A DNA stretch of 64,000 bases from Karstenula rhodostoma CBS 690.94. Its lineage: Eukaryota; Ascomycota; Dothideomycetes; Pleosporales; Didymosphaeriaceae. The position numbers and the translations under genes are program-made. The stretch spans positions 1,295,773-1,359,772 of the forward strand of contig MU001497.1 of NCBI GenBank assembly GCA_010093485.1, read 5' to 3'. How positions within the stretch are numbered: the first letter of the stretch is position 1; every line of letters begins with the position of its first letter. The notes under the pieces are model-generated. The model worked only from the letters and a program-made list of their open reading frames with translations, made no database searches and had not been told where the DNA came from. Below are positions 60,201-64,000 of the stretch, one piece after another.

Positions 60201-62560
60201 CTAGCTATAGCTTTATTAGTAGATTTATACTAGACCTTATTTTTACTATTTATTTAATTAGCTCTTTTCTAGTTTACTTTACTAAACTATTAGTTTTATA
60301 TATATAAGGTAGTAAAGAGTTAATTATAATTTCTTCTTTAATTACCTATTCCTTATATTACAATATCCCTTACTATAGAAGCATTATTATATTATTATCC
60401 TACTAGATTTATATAATTTAGAGCTAGTACTTATTCTTTATAAAGGTTAATAGGTATTTTATTAATTATAGAATCTCTAAAAGTATTTTCCCTTATAGAT
60501 TAAAATTATAGAACTTCCTACTAAATTCTTCCTTTATTATAAGAATCTAGGATTTAAGTATTTACCCTTACTTTATATTAAATAGGTCCTATATAATATA
60601 GTAGAATAGATATAATAAATACTTATATAGTTATTATAAAATTACCTTACTTATATATATAACTATATAATACTTATATTCTTATTATTATATTCCTTTA
60701 ATTAATATACTATATATACTAGAAACTAGAGCTTATAAAGCCTTTTTCCTAAGGTATCTTAATTACTTATACTATAGTTCTTTACTATCTAAGTAGGAGA
60801 TATTCTCTTTTAATAGCTTAAATAGTTAAATTATATTTATAATAGTAGGATAAAAGTATATAGGCTTATATTTAAAAAAAGTAAAATTATACTTATACTA
60901 TAGATCTACTATTATAATACTTTATTTAATTATTCTAATCCTTAGGGTATTATCTAAGCTAAGATACTAAATACTAACTTTTTTAAATTAAGCTTCTAAA
61001 ATAATATTTATATAAAAGTTCTTAACTACCTTTATATCTTTAAGTAGTAGATTCTCTAATTATTTCCTATTCTTACTATAAAGAATATTCTTAATTAGGT
61101 AATTTCCTATTCTTAAGATAGATAGAGCTTAAATTTTTACTTTAACTTAGTCTTTTATAGTCGCTTTTTTAAAAGAACTAGCGACTAGAAGGTTCTAATT
61201 ATTAATAAAATAAATAGTAATTATACTATCTAGAATTATACTCTTAGAAAATAGGTAAGGATTCTATATTATATTATAAATTCTATTTTTAGAAACTTTA
61301 CTTAGAAGGTTAATTAGATTAATAAGAGCTACTATAATACTATTAGAGTAGTTAATAGTAAGCTATTTCTTATTACTTATTTTCTAATTAGTACTATTAA
61401 TTTTAGTTTATAACTTTAACTATTATAGAAGTTTTAAATAGCTTAAAATCTTATTTTACTCTTTATTAGAAAGGTTAAAAGCTTAGGATCTATTAATTAG
61501 AATACTAGTAATAGCTATCTATAAGTATTAATATTTAATTAGTTACTATTTATATTAGGTATTCTTATAGAGATAGTTAAAATAATTATTATTTTATATA
61601 TTATTAGATAATTCCCTACTAGGCTTAGTAGTTTAACTACTAAATATCGCGTAGATACTAGTCCTTTTATAATTAGGGTAGAGTAATTATTTCTAGATTA
61701 GTACTAAAAATACCTTTTTAATCTTAAAAAGTATTATTATAGACCTTTTAAGTATCTTATTAAGTAGGATTTATTACTTAATTAAGTAGGACTACTTAGG
61801 GGTAATCTTCTTACCTAAAGCTTTAAGGAAATTATAGGTTATAAGTACTTCTTTAGTTTCTTTAATTAAGTATATAATTACTTTATAGTAGAGGAGCTAC
61901 TATTCTTTAAACTAGGTCTTTAGATTCTACTATCTACTCTTTACTTTATTAAGATAAGTATAATACTATACTTAAATAAGATTTTTAGTTACTTCTTTAG
62001 TAGGTACTAGATTATTTTTTAGTATATAAAGTAGATATTATAAGGTAGATTTATTATCTTTAACTATATTAATTATTACTAGAGTAAGGAGATCTTAGAA
62101 GATAGTAGTATAAACCTAATTCTAGAGATTTTATAGCTTAGAATAGTATATCTACTAGTTAGAGACTATAGCGCGATATTCTATAATCTTTAAAATATAG
62201 CTTTTCTTATCCTTTTTATATAATTTAAGTTCCTACTTATAATCTTTAAGATTGTCTAAAGTAACTAGTTAGTATAGTTTCTCTAAAATAACTAGTTAAA
62301 TAGGGTAATTATCCTTAATTAAGAGGACTATTAGACTATCTAGATTAATTTTAGACTAGATACCTTTAAAGTTTACTTAGAAATATAAGCTTATAAACTA
62401 ATAAGACTAGGTTATTTAATTAATAAGCTAGGTCTAAGTAACTAGAATAGTTAAATTACTTATAGCTTTATTAAATAAAGAAGGCTTTTAGTATAATAGG
62501 AGAACCTAAGAGGGTATATTTAAGTAGTAAAGTATATAGGGAGAATTATTCTATATTCTA
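57260..62560 (-). pseudogene. copia copy 2 gag-pol relic
   Basis: The same order as copy 3 read on the minus strand: gag near the 5' LTR (about 62300-61000), the integrase C-terminal part near 60300-59700, and reverse transcriptase with the FYIDNIL (FYVDDIL) box near 58331-58350. RNase H (LIYKDISFINN-type) lies near 57850-57820, ending about 57330. Stops come from CAA, CAG, TGG and CGA positions. It keeps more C and G than copy 1 at several sites (for example GCGCGATATT near 62171 and GCGATACTTCGCC near 58060). Confidence 0.85.
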
Positions 62561-62577
62561 AGTATTAGGCTTATAAT

Positions 62578-62783
62578 TATAATAGAGAAAAGTAGCTTAA
62601 ATATCCCTTTATTTAGGGAGTAAATTAATTAGATTACTATATAAGAAAAGATTACTAGAAAGACTAGTTATATACTATACTTATCCTGAATTAGTTTAGT
62701 ACTTAGGTTAAGGTACCCCTTATCGTGGCTAATTAGAGCTCTATAAATCCTAATATTATTAAGTATTATTTATATTCTTAATA
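62578..62783 (-). repeat. 5' LTR of copia copy 2
   Basis: 206 bp. It keeps TTATCCTGAATTAG and CCTTATCGTGGC, where the 3' LTR has TTATTCTAAATT and CCTTATTATAGC, so the two LTRs of one element were RIP-mutated unequally. Confidence 0.88.
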
Positions 62784-63061
62784 ATAACTCTAGAATAAAG
62801 GTATATAATATAATAGTACTTAAAATAGCTATTATAGATTTATAAGGCTATAAATAATTATAAATAATATTTTTTATAATAGCTAATATTATTATATATA
62901 ATATCTTCTTAGAGTTATTTTAATTTAATAAATATAATTTAAAGGTTAATATTACTAGTAAATATATTCTCTTTTAAAAATACTATACTAAAATAGAGTA
63001 ACCCTTTAAAAAGATTAGTATAGAAGAACTAGAATAGTTTAATTATACCTTTTAAGATCTA
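62784..63061 (+). pseudogene. gypsy-3 continued: protease end and RT linker
   Basis: Resumes after copia copy 2 (ATAAC duplication). It reads IKVYNIIVLKIAIIDLYGYK, then IIANIIIYNIFLELF and YYTKIE, fitting the DxILGxxWL protease end and the following linker. It is cut by D11 at about 63062. Confidence 0.7.
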
Positions 63062-63249
63062 TATATATTATAGAGATTTACTATAAAATAGGGTAACTTA
63101 TTAAAGTAGGGGGAATAAAAAGATATATTATACTTTACTAATATATAAATAAAGGGGGACTAAAAAAGTAGTTAAGACTTATCTAGTATCTATATATATA
63201 AACTAACTAAAAAGGGTATAGTACTAAACTATCTAAAATAGAACTAGTA

Positions 63250-63306
63250 CCTTTTTATCCCCCCTACTTTATTAAGCCACCCTACCTTATAGTGAATCTC
63301 TATAAT
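63250..63306 (+). mobile_element. D retroposon D12, 57 bp copy
   Basis: Just the last 57 bp of D. ATAGAACTAGTA (12 bp) is duplicated at 63238-63249 and 63307-63318. It keeps CCCCCC, AAGCCACC and AGTGAATC. It is the shortest insertion in the window that still has a full duplication. Confidence 0.78.
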
Positions 63307-63318
63307 ATAGAACTAGTA

Positions 63319-63567
63319 TAAGACTAATTATAGTATTATATAGTATTATAATATAGTATTACGTATTATAACGTTATATAATACTTATATAGGTTAATAT
63401 TTAATTAATTAAGTCTAGTACTATAGGCGCCCTTTCCTCTTTCTCTCTTATTATAAATAGTACTATCCCTTAGAGCTATTTAATAGATCTATATAGGACC
63501 TCTAAATATTTCTTTATTACTAGGTAGTTATAATAGTAGCTTTATATTAAAAAAAAAAAAAAAAAAA
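63319..63567 (+). mobile_element. C-q, 5'-truncated C copy (about 249 bp)
   Basis: The C 3' module ends TTTATATT plus an A run (63549-63567). It keeps TACGTATTATAACG and GGCGCC. It is inserted in D11, whose sequence AGCTAATTAAAATAGACTTAG continues right after the A run. Confidence 0.76.
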
Positions 63568-63929
63568 GCTAATTAAAATAGACTTAGTATATATTTACTA
63601 ATATATAAGAAATCTAACTATAGAGAGTTAATAAGGTATTAAAAAGGATAGTTCTTATTAAGACTAGGAGAAAAATATATATAAGTAGGTACTACTACCT
63701 ATATTACTTTCTCCTATTTTATACTCTATTAATTATTAATAGTATATAAGAAAAGAATATAATTAAAATACCTATTCCTAGTATACTATAAACTCTACTT
63801 AATAATATAGTATAATATTTATAGTTCTTATTAGGCTTATTAATATATTATTTATATCTTAGAATTAACCTAACTAATAATAAACTAATATAGATAATTA
63901 TATACCTATTCCCTATTATCTATCTAGGG

Positions 63930-64000
<71 letters not shown>
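63930..64000. repeat. (ATA)n microsatellite at window end
   Basis: More than 20 perfect ATA units, continuing to the last base. D1 and D2 have only a few impure units here, so this is an expansion inside D11. Confidence 0.95.

Larger units (their letters stand above)
55556..62783 (-). mobile_element. complete Ty1/copia element, copy 2 (7228 bp)
   Basis: The minus-strand counterpart of copy 3. LTRs lie at 62578-62783 (5') and 55556-55761 (3'), with ATAAC duplicated on both sides (55551-55555 and 62784-62788). The primer site GGCTTATAAT precedes the 5' LTR. The insertion splits gypsy-3. It is collinear with copies 1 and 3 throughout and includes the long region after RNase H. Confidence 0.93.
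63062..64000 (-). mobile_element. D retroposon D11, running off the window, with nested D12 and C-q
   Basis: Its own 3' end is at the left (complement of AAATCTCTATAATATATA). It is broken after about 175 bp by D12 and C-q (63238-63567), then continues collinear with D1 and D2 to about 63929, where an (ATA)n tract takes over at the window edge. Confidence 0.72.

Noticed and set aside
1..64000. An AT-rich mitochondrial or bacterial-symbiont origin
   Set aside because: Nested LTR retrotransposons, poly-A retroposons and CpA-directed mutation are nuclear fungal features. No mitochondrial genes, rRNA or tRNA are present.
63930..64000. (ATA)n at the window end as a telomere or contig-end artefact
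   Set aside because: It is not a fungal telomere repeat, and it sits at a place where D1 and D2 have shorter impure versions of the same tract.

Overview
The window looks like a heavily mutated, gene-poor block of a filamentous ascomycete (Pezizomycotina-type) genome. Almost every base belongs to a decayed transposable element. The dinucleotides CA and TG are almost absent on both strands, CG is rare, and TA is hugely over-represented. This is the signature of repeat-induced point mutation (RIP, C-to-T mainly at CpA). I see no intact protein-coding gene and no RNA gene. Stops are nearly all TAG/TAA sitting where CAG, CAA, TGG or CGA codons would be. The setting fits an AT-rich isochore or a RIP-degraded pericentromeric region; the sequence alone does not decide which.

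Layout. 1-2166: a PIF1-type helicase relic of Helitron type whose motifs share one frame. 3883-4235: a tandem duplication. 4593-5130: a RIP-destroyed, intron-containing histone H3-like gene, the one host-type gene I recognise. 5555-11438: Ty1/copia copy 1 (minus strand, 3'-truncated). 11575-12665: a large tandem duplication. 12780-13304: a poly-A retroposon (family H) with unusually unmutated DNA at its start. 13599-15271: copia fragment (copy 4). 15272-25019: nested C-family retroposons carrying a solo copia LTR and the complete copia copy 3 (16390-23428). 25020-36484: a Ty3/gypsy chromovirus with both LTRs, broken up by C and D retroposons. 36485-42238: a pile of C and D copies. 42239-46855: an unidentified decayed element (F) carrying a hAT-like element (43993-45485). 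46856-51661: D and C copies, then an inverted gypsy integrase relic. 51662-54157: C copies with a TIR element (52754-53616) that keeps a GC-rich arm. 54158-63061: a third gypsy relic split by the complete copia copy 2 (55556-62783). 63062-64000: D and C copies ending in an (ATA)n tract at the window edge.

Families. The copia family has 206-207 bp LTRs, 5 bp target-site duplications (TSDs) and a primer site matching the anticodon arm of initiator tRNA-Met. C is a ~1.27 kb poly-A retroposon with a terminal hairpin and ~11 bp TSDs. D is a retroposon without poly-A: all its copies share one 3' end, differ in 5' truncation (57 bp to 1.28 kb) and have 9-12 bp TSDs. Neither C nor D shows a reverse transcriptase, so both are probably non-autonomous.

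Nested TSDs give a relative order of events: gypsy-1 is older than C-f, C-g and D4; C-f is older than D1; C-a/C-c is older than C-b; C-b is older than copia copy 3; gypsy-3 is older than copia copy 2. Activity therefore overlapped between families, and RIP acted on all of them.
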